The notes: a model not told the origin generated them from the letters alone. A stretch of 64,000 nt of DNA from JAJDXW01 sp965202895 (GCA_965202895.1 OZ241901.1:2728001-2792000); one strand, 5' to 3'; numbered from the stretch's first letter, positions 36,076-46,014 are shown. Numbers and translations are program-made.

Positions 36076-37746
36076 TCACTCGACGGCGCGCGGGCGGGCC
36101 GCCGCCGGGCGAAGCTCGGGCAGGACGTAGCCTTCCTCCGCGAGCCCCGCCCGAACCGCCTTCTTGTCGATCTTGCCGGTGGTGGTGAGCGGGAGGGAGT
36201 CCCGGAACAGGACGTCGTCGGGAAGTTGCCACTTCGCGAACCGCGCCGCGCAGTGACGCCCCACGTCGTCCGCGCTCACCTCCGCTCCCGGTGCGCGGAC
36301 CACGAGGGCCACCGGCCGTTCGTCCCATTTCGGGTGCGGCTGCGCCACCACCGCGGCGAGCGCGACGCCCTCGAGCCCCGCGATGTGGTTCTCGAGGTCG
36401 ACGGACGAGATCCACTCGCCCCCCGACTTCACCAGGTCCTTCGACCGGTCCGCGATGATGAGGTACTGCTCCGCGTCGATGGCGGCGACGTCGCCGGTCA
36501 GCAGCCATCCGTCGCGGAACTTGTCGGGCTGCGGGTCCCGGTAGTACTCCGAGCACACCCAGGGCCCCCGGACCAGCAGCTCCCCGATCGACCTCCCGTC
36601 GTGCGGCAGCGGGCGGAAGTCCTCGTCCACGATCTCCATCTCGAGCCCCGGGGTCAGGAGCCCCGCCTTGCCGAGGTTGGCGAACCGCCCGTCTTCGTCG
36701 AGCTCCCGGTGGGCGCGCTTCGCGACCCGGCGCGAGACGGTGCCGAGGGGGTTCGTCTCGGTCATGCCCCAGCCCTGGATCATCTCGATGCGGTAGCGGT
36801 CCCAGTACCAGCGGATCAGGGAGAGCGGCGGGGCGGAGCCGCCGCAGCACAGGCGCGTGAGCTTCGAGAGCTCGTATCGATCCGGATCGGCCTCGAGCCG
36901 GGCGCGCACCCCTTGCCAGATCGTGGGCACCCCGGCCGACATGGTGACCGACTCCGACACGATGAGATCGAGGAGCTGGTCCGGCGCCATGAACCGGTGC
37001 GGCATGACCTGCTTCGCGCCCAGCATGGTCGCGGTGTACGGGAGCCCCCAGCCCATCGCGTGGAACATCGGCACGATGCCGCAGGTGCAGTCGGCGCCGG
37101 AGAGGCCCATGACGTCCGTCATCGCCTCCGCCATGGTGTGCAGGTAGGTCGAGCGGTGGGTGTACATCACCCCTTTCGGGTGGCCGGTGGTACCGCTCGT
37201 GTAGCAGAGCCCGAGGGGCGCGTTCTCGTCGAATTCGGGCCACGAGACGTTCTTCCCGAACCCGTCCAGGAACGATTCGTAGTCGACCGCGTTCGGGAGC
37301 GAGGACTCCCACGGCCCGGCGCCGGGCTCGCCGCAGACGACGTAGCGTTCGACCGACGGGAGGTCGTGGGCGATCCGCTCCAGGAGGGGCGCGAGGTCCG
37401 CGTCCACGAATATGATCCGGTCGCCGGCGTGGTTGACGATGTAGCGCAGGTCGTCCGCTCCCAGGCGGATGTTCAGGGTGTGCAGGACCGCTCCCATCGA
37501 GGGCACCGCCTGGTAGATCTCGAGGTGCCGCCAGTTGTTCCACATGAACGTCGCGACCCGGTCGCCCAGCCCGATGCCGAGGTCCTCGAGGCCGTTCGCG
37601 AGCGCCGCGGCGCGCTCCGCGGTCTCGGCACGGGTCTGGCGGTGGGTTCCGTTCGAGGTCAGGGTGACGACCTCGGTCTCGGGCGCGATCCAGGCCCCGC
37701 GGTCGAGAAGCCGCCACATCAGGAGAGGGGTTCTCTGCATCGTCAT
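36076..37746 (-). CDS. acyl-CoA ligase, medium/long-chain fatty acid type
   Basis: This 556-residue enzyme activates a carboxylic acid to its CoA thioester via the acyl-AMP. Motifs include LCYTSGTTGHPKGVMYTHRS near residue 180, a GWGMTETNPLGT block near residue 320, LLTGDVAAID near 410 and the C-terminal LTTTGKIDKKAVR. The family resembles AlkK and DmdB-like medium-chain ligases. The ATG at 37746 is preceded by GGAGGG and matches the family start; the open frame upstream is low-complexity. It shares strand with the hydratase and dehydrogenase genes before it, which suggests a degradation pathway. Confidence 0.88.
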   Translation of the reverse strand: MTMQRTPLLMWRLLDRGAWIAPETEVVTLTSNGTHRQTRAETAERAAALANGLEDLGIGLGDRVATFMWNNWRHLEIYQAVPSMGAVLHTLNIRLGADDLRYIVNHAGDRIIFVDADLAPLLERIAHDLPSVERYVVCGEPGAGPWESSLPNAVDYESFLDGFGKNVSWPEFDENAPLGLCYTSGTTGHPKGVMYTHRSTYLHTMAEAMTDVMGLSGADCTCGIVPMFHAMGWGLPYTATMLGAKQVMPHRFMAPDQLLDLIVSESVTMSAGVPTIWQGVRARLEADPDRYELSKLTRLCCGGSAPPLSLIRWYWDRYRIEMIQGWGMTETNPLGTVSRRVAKRAHRELDEDGRFANLGKAGLLTPGLEMEIVDEDFRPLPHDGRSIGELLVRGPWVCSEYYRDPQPDKFRDGWLLTGDVAAIDAEQYLIIADRSKDLVKSGGEWISSVDLENHIAGLEGVALAAVVAQPHPKWDERPVALVVRAPGAEVSADDVGRHCAARFAKWQLPDDVLFRDSLPLTTTGKIDKKAVRAGLAEEGYVLPELRPAAARPRAVE

Positions 37747-38008
37747 GTTCCGGCCCTCCCAGGCGGAGCTCCCGGTCGGGCGAGAGTGTATGCGAGGGCG
37801 GGCGGGCCGCCGGAAGGGCGCCGGGCGCGGCCCCGGAAGCGAGGACGGGGGCGATCGGATGCGAAGGCCGGCGGCCGGGATCGGGGCGACGGCCGCATGG
37901 CCCGGCGGACCCCGGCCCGGCCCCGGCCCCCGCGCGCGGCTTCGGCCGTGCCCCATTCCCGTTCTTCCGGCGCCCCCGTCGTCATGCAGGGTCGTCATGC
38001 AGGGCGGT

Positions 38009-38800
38009 TCAGTCGCCCCGGAACTCGGGCTTTCGCCTGTTCATGAACGCATCTACGGCGTTCCGGTGGTCGTCGGACGCGAACGTCAGCATCTCGTAGC
38101 CGAGGCACGTGTCCATGACCCCATGGGCGTACCGCTTGAGGCCGACGTTGATCGCCGTCTTGGTCCAGCGGATCGCCTTGGCGGCGCCGCCGGCGAGACG
38201 CTCCGCCATGGCGTAGACGCGGGTGTCCAGCTCGTCCTCCGGTACGGCGTGGTTGATGAGGCCGATCCGTTCCGCCTCGGCCGCGGTGAGCAGGTCGCCG
38301 GTCATCAGGTATTCCTTGGCCCGTGCGTGGCCGATCAGGTGGGGCCAGGCGACGACCCCGCCGTCCCCGGCGACCAGGCCGACCTTGACGTGCGGATCGC
38401 CGATCCGGGCGTTCTCGCTGGCATAGACGACGTCGCAAAGCAGCGCCAACGAGGCGCCGAGCCCGATGCAGGGCCCCGGAATGCGGGCGATGATCGGTTT
38501 TTCGAGATCGAGAAGGCCGAAGATCGTGCGTTTGGTCTTCACCACGCTCGATTCGAGCGTTCCACCCCTCGTCATCTCCCGGATCCAGGCCATGTCGCCG
38601 CCGGCGCTGAACGCCCGCCCGGCCCCGGTCAGCACGACGACGTCGGAATCGCCGTCGACCTGGACGTCGAGGAAGATCCGCGCCAGCTCCTCGTGCATCG
38701 GTTCGTCGATGGCGTTGAGGTGGTCGGGCCGGTCGAGCGTGAGGGTCAGGATCCGGCCTCTGCGGTCCACCCCGATCCGTTCGTAACCTTCGTAGTCCAT
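38009..38800 (-). CDS. enoyl-CoA hydratase/isomerase family protein
   Basis: This 263-residue crotonase-fold enzyme adds water to, or isomerises, an enoyl-CoA. The N-terminal LTLDRPDHLNAID, the oxyanion-hole AGRAFSAGGDMAW near residue 65, and IPGPCIGLGASLALLCDVVY near residue 105 are all present. The acid GDGGVVAWPHLIG block follows. It may act on the CoA ester made by the ligase encoded downstream, 262 bases away on the same strand. Its exact substrate cannot be read from the sequence. Confidence 0.88.
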   Translation of the reverse strand: MDYEGYERIGVDRRGRILTLTLDRPDHLNAIDEPMHEELARIFLDVQVDGDSDVVVLTGAGRAFSAGGDMAWIREMTRGGTLESSVVKTKRTIFGLLDLEKPIIARIPGPCIGLGASLALLCDVVYASENARIGDPHVKVGLVAGDGGVVAWPHLIGHARAKEYLMTGDLLTAAEAERIGLINHAVPEDELDTRVYAMAERLAGGAAKAIRWTKTAINVGLKRYAHGVMDTCLGYEMLTFASDDHRNAVDAFMNRRKPEFRGD

Positions 38801-38997
38801 GATTGCTCCGTCGTCGTCGGCGGCGGCGGCCGGCCAGGTGGCCCGCGCGGCCCGCCCGCCATGTCCGGCCCGTGCGTCGAGGCCGCCGGCCGGGCCCCGG
38901 AGGGTGATCGCCGGGAGCCCCCGGACGGCGGTCGGCCGGACGGGGCCGACGGCCCGGCCGGCTCCCCGGGCCAGCTCTCCGGAGCCGGCTCCCCGGG

Positions 38998-39909
38998 CTA
39001 GAGGCCGGGGGGCCGCACCCTGACCCCGGCCAGCTCCTCGAAGTACTCCATCAGCCCCCAGTACTCCCTTTCGCTCATTCCGCGCGCCTCGCCGGCGGTC
39101 CAGGCCTGCGCGGTCGCGGACCCGTGGAACAGGGGCACGGACAGCTCCTTGGCAAGGTCGGTCGCGAGCTTCACGTCCTTGATGACGGTCCTCATCGACC
39201 GCGACGCGAGGGAGCCGGGTGCGGGTTCGGCGCTCTCGGTCAGGACCAGCTCGGAAAGGAAGTCGAAGCTCTGGCTCGCTCCGCTGCTCGTGCTGATCAC
39301 GTCGCGGAGCTTCTCGACGTCGAGGCCCGCCTTGACGCCGAGCACCAGGGCCTCCATCGCGGCTACCGAGTTGGTCGCCATGGTCAGGTTGTTCACCAGC
39401 TTCGCGGCGGCCCCCGCGCCGACGCCGCCGACGTGGATGATGCGGCCGCCGAATGCCTCGAGAACGGGCGCCGCCCTCGCCAAGGTGGCTGCCTCGCCGC
39501 CCACCATGACGGTGAGGGTACCCTCCTTCCTTTGAAGCATCCCCCCGCTCACCGGCGCATCCAGGACCTCGATGCCGCGCGGCGAGAACCGCCGGGCGAT
39601 CGACGTCATGACCTTCGGGCTGATGGTGCTCGTGTCGATGTAGACGTCGCCGGGCTTCGCCCCCTCCAGCACCCCGTCCGCGCCGAGAGCGACCCGTTCA
39701 CTCGCCTCGTTGGAAGGCAGGGAGGCGAGCACGAGGTCCGACGCGGACGCCACCTCGCGCGGGGTTCCCGCCGCCCCGGCGCCGAGGCTCGCGAGGGCCT
39801 CGACGGGCTCTTCACGGAGGTCGGCGACGGTCAGCTCGAACCCGGCCCGCAGCACGCACTCGGCAATCGGTTTCCCCATGCCTCCGAGACCGATCATCCC
39901 TACCTTCAT
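38998..39909 (-). CDS. 3-hydroxyisobutyrate dehydrogenase-family NAD(P)-dependent oxidoreductase
   Basis: This 303-residue beta-hydroxyacid dehydrogenase oxidises a 3-hydroxy acid or reduces the semialdehyde. The NAD(P) motif GLGGMG is at residues 7-12, the substrate-binding DAPVSGGMLQRKEGTLTVMV stretch near residue 120, and the catalytic lysine in AAAKLVNN near residue 170. The ATG at 39909 matches the family start MKVGMIGLGGMG. Open frame upstream is not coding. It belongs to the minus-strand set that follows the TRAP transporter. Confidence 0.88.
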   Translation of the reverse strand: MKVGMIGLGGMGKPIAECVLRAGFELTVADLREEPVEALASLGAGAAGTPREVASASDLVLASLPSNEASERVALGADGVLEGAKPGDVYIDTSTISPKVMTSIARRFSPRGIEVLDAPVSGGMLQRKEGTLTVMVGGEAATLARAAPVLEAFGGRIIHVGGVGAGAAAKLVNNLTMATNSVAAMEALVLGVKAGLDVEKLRDVISTSSGASQSFDFLSELVLTESAEPAPGSLASRSMRTVIKDVKLATDLAKELSVPLFHGSATAQAWTAGEARGMSEREYWGLMEYFEELAGVRVRPPGL

Positions 39910-40058
39910 GGCTTTCCCTCTCTCGATTCGATGTAATGGTTCCCGGCCTCCCGGCCCCGTTCTCGCCGCGGCGTCTCCCTCCGGACCGGGAATACGCCGC
40001 GCATCGTCCGCCGATCGCCGTCCCGACCAGGGATCCCGCCGCCCGGGCCGCACCGCAC

Positions 40059-40865
40059 TCACGCTTCGAACGTGATTCGCACCTCGCCCAGATCGCCGTA
40101 CCGGATCACGGTCTCGGCCCCGGCCACGGCGGCCACCGGCTCGTGCGGGCTGCCGGTGGAGACGATCTGGCCGGCCCGAAAGCCCAGGCCGCGCCGGGAC
40201 AGCTCGTTCGCCGCCCAGTGCAGCGCCGCGTACAGCTCGCTCAAGCCGCAGCGCTTCGCACCTTCCCAGGGCGGGCCGCCGGCGGGCTCGCCGTCCAAAT
40301 ACGGGCGAACCGGCAGCGCGGCCAGATCGAGGGTCGTCCATCCTTCGAGTACGTCCCCGATGACGAAGGCGCCCGCACAGGCGTTGTCGGCGTTCCCGAG
40401 GAGCATGGGCAGATCGAAGGGATGCACTCCCCAGCGGGTGTCCACCGCGTCGATGGTCATGACCACCGCATCGACCGCATCGCGTACTTCCGGCTCGCTG
40501 TACGGTGCGTCGCGAGGCGGCAGGTCCCGGCCGAGCCGAAACGCGAGCTCTCCCTCGATCATCGGGGCGTTTCGGAATTCGTCCAGGGGAAAGCGGGCGG
40601 GGCTCTCCCGGGTAAACTCGCGGTAGAGGCGTCCGAGGAAAGGGGGATGGTCCACCCCGTGCGCTTCCATGCCGGCGCGGCTCGCTCCCCCGATCTTCCA
40701 CCCCACCAGCTCGTAGTCCAGCCGTTCGTCCAGGGCGTCCTGGATCCGCCAGGCTTCGCGCAGGTCCGCCGGCATCATCTCCCCGGCCACCGGCGGCACG
40801 GTCCCGCCATCCCGCCATGCCGCGGCCAGGGCGTCGGCGACCGCCTCGATTCTGCTCCGGTTCAT
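40059..40865 (-). CDS. MhpD-family 2-oxopent-4-enoate hydratase / oxalocrotonate decarboxylase-like enzyme
   Basis: This 268-residue protein belongs to the fumarylacetoacetate hydrolase superfamily group with MhpD and DmpH. Visible blocks are ADLREAWRIQDALDER, ELVGWKIGGASRAGMEAHGV, APMIEGELAFRLGRDL and NADNACAGAFVIGD. These metal enzymes hydrate or decarboxylate intermediates of aromatic meta-cleavage. No ring-cleavage dioxygenase is nearby, so the real substrate may differ. It starts directly after the TRAP large permease gene (91 bases) and is likely cotranscribed. Confidence 0.82.
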   Translation of the reverse strand: MNRSRIEAVADALAAAWRDGGTVPPVAGEMMPADLREAWRIQDALDERLDYELVGWKIGGASRAGMEAHGVDHPPFLGRLYREFTRESPARFPLDEFRNAPMIEGELAFRLGRDLPPRDAPYSEPEVRDAVDAVVMTIDAVDTRWGVHPFDLPMLLGNADNACAGAFVIGDVLEGWTTLDLAALPVRPYLDGEPAGGPPWEGAKRCGLSELYAALHWAANELSRRGLGFRAGQIVSTGSPHEPVAAVAGAETVIRYGDLGEVRITFEA

Positions 40866-40956
40866 ACCTTCAGGTCCCCTTCGTCGAGACGTCTTCTCCG
40901 GCTTGCCGCGTGCCCGGGGCCGCGCCTCGCACCTTCCCTCTCCCCCCGGCGCCGCG

Positions 40957-42258
40957 TCAGTCCATCGTGGAGGGCAGCCACAGCACGATCTCGGGATAGG
41001 CGACCAGCAGGGCTATCGTCAGAACGTCCAGCAATACGAACATCGAGCAACCCTTGAACACCGACTCGATCCGCACCCCGGGGGGCGCGATCCCCTTGAT
41101 CACGAACGCGTGCAGCCCGATCGGGGGGGTGATGTTGGCCAGCTCGCACATCTTGATGAGAATGATCCCGAACCAGATGGGATCGTGTCCGAGCGCCACG
41201 ACGGCCGGTAGCACCACCGGCATCGTGAGCAGCATCATGGACAGTGGATCCATGATCATGCCGAGGGGGACGAAGATGAGAAGAATGACGATGAGGGTGC
41301 CGGTAGGGCCGAGCGGCCAGGCCAGGATGGTCTCCGAGACCTCGACCGCAACCCCGCTCATGCGGATGAAGTTGCTGAAGACGATCGCTCCGAGCAGCAG
41401 AAGGAAGAGCGACGCGGTGGTCCTCGCGCCCTCGTAGAAGGTTGCCCGGGTATTGGCCCACCGGTCGGGCCGGGTCATCAGCATCAGGAAGGCGACGACG
41501 GCCCCGGCCCCGGCCGCCTCGGTCACGGTGAACACACCCGTGTAGATCCCGCCCACGATCGTCACGAACAGCGCGAATATGCCCCACGTCCCGCGGGCGG
41601 CCCGGAGTCTCTCCGTCCAGTCGGACCGGCCCACCATCTCCCCCGCCGATGCGGGGTCGATGCGCGCCTGGACGTGGATGCCGACCATGTAGATGGCGGC
41701 GGAGACGATACCGGGGACGAGACCGGCGATGAACAGCTCGATGATCGACAGCTCGGTCAGCAGTCCGTACAGGACCAGCATCGCGCTCGGCGGGATCAGC
41801 ATGCCCAGCGTGCCCGCGGCCGCAATGGTCCCGGTGGCGAGCGCATCGGAGACCCCGTAGCGCTTCATCTCGGGAATGCTGATCCGTCCCACGGTCAGCG
41901 AGGTGACGATGCTCGAGCCGGTGCACGCTCCGAACATGGCGCAGGCGCCCACGGTCGCCAGGGCCATGCCGCCGCGCAGATGCCCGAAGCATCGTTGGGC
42001 GAACTCGAAGGCGCTTCGGGCGAGGCCCGCCCGGAGGACGCAGGCGCCGGAGATGATGAACAGCGGAAGGATGATGAACCCGTATCTGGCCGATTGGTCG
42101 AAGAGCATCCTCGGCATGATCTTGAGCGCCACCTCCCACCCCAGCATCAGGGTGTAGCCGGCAAAGCCGATGAACATCATGGCGAAGCCGATGGGCATCC
42201 GGGCCACCAGCAGGATCAACAGGGCGAGAAAGAGGCCGACGACGAGCGTCGCTTCCAA
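40957..42258 (-). CDS. dctM: TRAP transporter large permease DctM
   Basis: This 433-residue membrane protein forms the sodium-coupled channel of a TRAP transporter. About twelve hydrophobic helices are seen. Family signatures are VARMPIGFAMMFIGFAGY near the start, FGACTGSSIVTSLTVGRI near residue 155, AAAGTLGMLIPPSAMLVLYG near 190 and ANITPPIGLHAFVIKGIA near 390. It follows the small permease gene by 163 bases on the minus strand and completes the set dctP-dctQ-dctM. Confidence 0.92.
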   Translation of the reverse strand: MEATLVVGLFLALLILLVARMPIGFAMMFIGFAGYTLMLGWEVALKIMPRMLFDQSARYGFIILPLFIISGACVLRAGLARSAFEFAQRCFGHLRGGMALATVGACAMFGACTGSSIVTSLTVGRISIPEMKRYGVSDALATGTIAAAGTLGMLIPPSAMLVLYGLLTELSIIELFIAGLVPGIVSAAIYMVGIHVQARIDPASAGEMVGRSDWTERLRAARGTWGIFALFVTIVGGIYTGVFTVTEAAGAGAVVAFLMLMTRPDRWANTRATFYEGARTTASLFLLLLGAIVFSNFIRMSGVAVEVSETILAWPLGPTGTLIVILLIFVPLGMIMDPLSMMLLTMPVVLPAVVALGHDPIWFGIILIKMCELANITPPIGLHAFVIKGIAPPGVRIESVFKGCSMFVLLDVLTIALLVAYPEIVLWLPSTMD

Positions 42259-42421
42259 CGTCTATCCCCCGATCGTCCAACGTCGGCGGCGCCCGCGGGC
42301 CGCGGGCGCACGGCAGGCCCTCGCGAAACCGCCCGCTGCGAAACCGCCCGCTCCCGCCTCCCGTGCCACGCATTCCGCCGGACGTCCGGGCCTTCCGTTC
42401 CGGGTCGGGGCGCCTCCGGCG

Positions 42422-43129
42422 CTAGACGAAGGTCCCGTCTTCATCCGGCTCCGACTCGATGGGCGCGGCTCCGAAGAGCTCGAGGATCCTTCCCGCGAGC
42501 TGCAGCAGGAGGATGAAGGCGAGGTACGTGCAGCCGATCGCGACGAACGTCTTGGACGGATACAGGGGAAACTGCGCGAAGCCCGCCTCGTATTCGAGGA
42601 TCGACCACGATCTCCCGGCCTGCAGGATCGTGCCGTAGCTCGCCACCGCGAACAGGAAGAAGGCGCACGCCAGGGTCACGACGTCGAGGAACCGCCGGGC
42701 TCTTTCGGACAGGTGGCGCGCCGCGACGTCGACCGAGATGTTGTGTCTCGTCCACTGCACGGCCCCGAAACCGAGGAACGTCAGCGCGACGAACAGCAGG
42801 ACGCTCAGCTCGTAGAGGCCCACGATCGGCCGGCTGAGATAGCGGCCGCCGGCGTCGAGCAGCGTGCCCACCGCAATGACCGCGATGAGGCCCGAAGCCA
42901 CGACGGTCAGCATCAGGTTCGTGCGCTCGACGCCCGCCGCGAGCACGGCCGGAAGGCGACCGGCCCGCGTGACGGGGGACGCCGTCAAGCCGTTTCCCGG
43001 ACCGGCGGATCCGATGTTGCCGGAACCGTCCGCCCGGGCCACCCGCCCCGGTGGGGGGCGGGGCAGGTCGTCCGGCCTCCGGTGCGCTTCAATGCCGCTC
43101 CCGCACGCTGGACGGCCTCGGCGGCTCAT
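42422..43129 (-). CDS. dctQ: TRAP transporter small permease DctQ
   Basis: This protein has four membrane helices, the DctQ layout, with LYELSVLLFVALTFLGFGA and the conserved VQWTRHNISVDVAARHL near residue 125. From the ATG at 43129 it is 235 residues; the first 60 are low-complexity and unlike the family, so the true start may be a GTG at 42946 giving about 174 residues, the usual length. It lies between the solute-binding protein and large permease genes. Confidence 0.85.
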   Translation of the reverse strand: MSRRGRPACGSGIEAHRRPDDLPRPPPGRVARADGSGNIGSAGPGNGLTASPVTRAGRLPAVLAAGVERTNLMLTVVASGLIAVIAVGTLLDAGGRYLSRPIVGLYELSVLLFVALTFLGFGAVQWTRHNISVDVAARHLSERARRFLDVVTLACAFFLFAVASYGTILQAGRSWSILEYEAGFAQFPLYPSKTFVAIGCTYLAFILLLQLAGRILELFGAAPIESEPDEDGTFV

Positions 43130-43162
43130 GGGATCCTGCCGGACGCGCGGGACCGGCTTCGT

Positions 43163-44275
43163 TCAGTTGTACGTCGGGACGTCCGGGACCTTGTCGACGC
43201 TGGGATAGATCGACGTCTTGTCCAGGATCGCGGAGATCGCCCTGAAGCGGCGCACCGCTTCCTTGGCCGGCACTCCCCGTGCCTCGTACTCTTCGACCTG
43301 GGCCGCGATCTCCTCGTCGATCTTCATCTTCTCCCGCCACGCGGCGAACTGCTCGTCGGTGAAGCGTACGAGGGGGTAGTCGTTCTCCTCGATCACCTTC
43401 ATCGTCCGGGCCGCGTCGAACGCGACCCATCGGGTGGCCAGGATCGTCCACTCGTACCGCATGTCGGCGAGCATCTTCCCGAGATCCTCGGGCAAGCCGT
43501 CGAACTTCTCCTTGTTCATGATCATGTGGCCCGCGCCATACGGCCCGATCCGGGGATCGACCAGCGTCGTCCCGGGGATGTTCTTCGCGTAGAGCGCCCA
43601 GCTCAGGCCTCCGGTCTCGGAAGCTCCGTCGAGGTTGCCGGCCCTCATCTGCTGCTCGATGTCGAACGCTTCGACCAGCACCGGAACCGCGCCCATGTTC
43701 TTGAGGCCCTTGCTGAAGACCGCGCCGTGGGCTCTGATCTTCTTCCCGACCAGATCGTCGGGGGAGCCGATCTCCCCCTTGAGCGCCATCCCCATCCGGG
43801 GACCGGGCCGGATGTACAGGGGCACGACGTTGTGCTTGTGGAAGTCTTCCCGGGCCGGCTCCCAGGTATCGTACAGGTGCGTGAACGCCAGGGGCGGCAC
43901 GTCCACGTACTTGCCGAGGAAGGGGCCTCCGATGAGAAGGGTCCGGAGCGGGTTGTCCGCCGGGGTGTACAGCGGCGAGGACCAGGCCATGTCGATGGCG
44001 CCGTCGCCGACCGCGCCCTGCAGCTCCTTGGCCCCGAAGAGGCCCTTCCAGTGTTTCTTGGTCACCTTGAGGCGGCCGCCGCTCCTCTTCTCGATCTCGT
44101 CCATGTAGGCGTGCTCGACGTCGCCCCACGAGATGGTTCCGGGATAGTAGGTGGCGAAGCTGAGCTCGATGACCTCGTCCGCCCGCGCCGTCTGTCCGGC
44201 CGCGAGCACGGCCATCGCCGGAAGCGCCAGCAGGCACTTCCACCAGAGCCCCGGACCGGTGTTCATCTTCTTCAT
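43163..44275 (-). CDS. dctP: TRAP transporter solute-binding protein DctP
   Basis: This 370-residue periplasmic protein binds the organic acid carried by the transporter. A Sec signal peptide (KCLLALPAMAVLAAGQTARA) ends near residue 32. The mature part begins EVIELSFATYYPGTISWGD. Family blocks include VVPLYIRPGPRMGMALKGE and AFDIEQQMRAGNLDGASET. The binding arginine is probably in the IRPGPRMG region. The ATG at 44275 is used because the signal peptide follows at once. The ligand is not known; the neighbouring enzymes suggest a hydroxy or oxo acid. Confidence 0.9.
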   Translation of the reverse strand: MKKMNTGPGLWWKCLLALPAMAVLAAGQTARADEVIELSFATYYPGTISWGDVEHAYMDEIEKRSGGRLKVTKKHWKGLFGAKELQGAVGDGAIDMAWSSPLYTPADNPLRTLLIGGPFLGKYVDVPPLAFTHLYDTWEPAREDFHKHNVVPLYIRPGPRMGMALKGEIGSPDDLVGKKIRAHGAVFSKGLKNMGAVPVLVEAFDIEQQMRAGNLDGASETGGLSWALYAKNIPGTTLVDPRIGPYGAGHMIMNKEKFDGLPEDLGKMLADMRYEWTILATRWVAFDAARTMKVIEENDYPLVRFTDEQFAAWREKMKIDEEIAAQVEEYEARGVPAKEAVRRFRAISAILDKTSIYPSVDKVPDVPTYN

Positions 44276-44729
44276 CGTCGTCTTCCTGCGTGACCGTGTT
44301 GGGTATGGCTGCGGTACTTCTCTATCATCCGGCAACGTGCCGGTCAAGGACCTTGCCACCACCTCGCAACGCCCATCTTGCATTCCGATAATACTCAACA
44401 AGATCAAATGCTTGTGACAATCGGGAGCGTCACCGGCCAAGATCCGCCACGGCTCGATAATTGGTTGCCGGATCAACGAATTGTTCCGGTTCCCGGCTAC
44501 CGGAGAAGGTCGAGAAAAAAACTCGTCCCGCCGCCGCCTCGCCACCGTCCCGGACGGCGGTCGGCGTCCGGTCCATGCGCGCGGTCTTCCGAGGCCCGCT
44601 CCGTTCGGGTCCCGCGACCGGCGCCGCTCGAGACCCCGCGGTGGCGGAGGTCACGGGCCGCACCGGGTCATTGCGTCGTATGCCGGTTCGTGGTTGGCTG
44701 ACCTTCCCCACGATACGGAGGAGATCACG
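44276..44729. promoter_or_regulatory. divergent intergenic region between dctP and the SDR gene
   Basis: No gene is visible in 454 bases between the two divergent genes. Bases 44340-44420 are strikingly AT-rich for this genome (ATTCCGATAATACTCAACAAGATC) and probably hold the promoter of the transporter set. A TTGTCA on the minus strand near 44405 is a possible -35 element, but the spacing to the best TATTAT is too long for a firm call. A regulator binding site is likely, none is recognised. Confidence 0.45.
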
Positions 44730-45512
44730 ATGCCAGGAAAACTGGCCGGCAAAGTCGCCATCGTGACCGGCGGCAACGACGGCATCGGCGCCGCGACGGC
44801 GCGTCGTTTTGCCCGCGAGGGCGCCAAGGTCGCCATCATGGCGAGAAGGGAGCCCGAAGGGCTGGAGGTACGGGAGGACATCCGCAGGGACGGCGGGGAC
44901 GCGACCTTCATCCGCTGCGACGTGACGGACGGCAAGGCGGTCGAAGCCGCGGTCGAGGAAGCGGTCTCCAGCTACCGCGCCCTCGACGTCCTGGTCAACA
45001 ACGCCGGCGGCGCCACCGGAGGATTGTTCCCGGACGAGGCCGACGACACCTTCGACGCGACCGTTCGCCTCAACCTGTACGGGACGTTCTACATGTCCAA
45101 GGCAGCTTGGCCCCATCTGGCGGAAGCCGGAGGCGGCGCGATCGTGAACGTATCCTCGGTCGCGGCGGTCATCGCGCACAACAAGAGGTCGTTCGACGCC
45201 GGAGGCGCAATCGGACCGCCTTCGGCCTATGCCGCGGCCAAAGGAGGCATCGAAGCCTTCACCCGATACATCGCGGCCAAGGGCGGGCATCTGAACATCA
45301 GAGTCAACTGCATACGCCCGGGCCAGATCCTGGTTCCGAGAATGGGGGAAACCCATCCGATCCGCCCGTACTTCGACATGCGCCAACTGCTGAACGGCCC
45401 GGGCACGCCCGAAGACGCGGCGAATCTGGCGCTCTTTCTGGCCTCGGACGACGCCATGTTCATCACCGCGGAGACCATCGACCTGGACGGGGGCTACGGG
45501 GCCAAGGTGTGA
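44730..45512 (+). CDS. short-chain dehydrogenase/reductase (SDR)
   Basis: This 260-residue classical SDR oxidises an alcohol or reduces a ketone with NAD(P). The cofactor motif TGGNDGIG is at residues 14-21, NNAGG near 90, the catalytic serine in NVSSVAAV near 140 and YAAAK near 170. The ATG at 44730 follows a strong GGAGGAG. It is transcribed away from dctP and may act on the transported substrate. Confidence 0.9.
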   Translation: MPGKLAGKVAIVTGGNDGIGAATARRFAREGAKVAIMARREPEGLEVREDIRRDGGDATFIRCDVTDGKAVEAAVEEAVSSYRALDVLVNNAGGATGGLFPDEADDTFDATVRLNLYGTFYMSKAAWPHLAEAGGGAIVNVSSVAAVIAHNKRSFDAGGAIGPPSAYAAAKGGIEAFTRYIAAKGGHLNIRVNCIRPGQILVPRMGETHPIRPYFDMRQLLNGPGTPEDAANLALFLASDDAMFITAETIDLDGGYGAKV

Positions 45513-46014
45513 CGCTGCCGTTGCCGGGCTGCGCCGGAATCCATCCTCGCCAACCACGTCCGCCTTGCGCCGGGCGTCCTCGATCTCGCCGGAGCTGCCT
45601 GGCGAAGGGGCGGGCCGGGCGCGCCGGCGCCGGTCGGCGGGGCGTCGGGGGCGGCAGCCGGCGGTCTCCCGGGCGGCGCGGAGACCGGGCCGGCCCTCGA
45701 ACGGCAGGTTCCGGGCCTCGGGGCCGGCGAGCCGTTCAGCCGGGGCCCGGGCCGTGGCCGCGCATCCCGGGCGGTGGAGGTCGGCCTTCGGATTCCGGGG
45801 AGGCCTGCTGGGCACGGCCCGGCGGCGCCTCCGGGCCTCGCCGGGGCGGCCGGGCCTCCGCGCACCCGACACGCGGCCGGCCCCGGCGAGGGTGGCCGGG
45901 GACACGGCCTCGCGCCGCACCGCCCGCGTTCGCTCATCGTGCGGGCCGGGGGAGGGAACCCGGTCGCCGGGGTCCGGGCAGCTGTCCGTACCGGATACGT
46001 CTTCGGGGTTCGGA
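45513..46014. other. no gene recognised
   Basis: A very GC-rich stretch with open frames on both strands, all low-complexity. It separates the SDR gene from the tRNA-Glu gene. No repeat of the families above is seen. Confidence 0.4.

Noticed and set aside
40059..40865. Proof of an aromatic meta-cleavage pathway
   Set aside because: Only the MhpD-family enzyme is present; no ring-cleavage dioxygenase or HPD aldolase is nearby.
45513..46014. A gene between the SDR and tRNA-Glu
   Set aside because: Open frames on both strands give only low-complexity Arg/Pro/Gly sequence.
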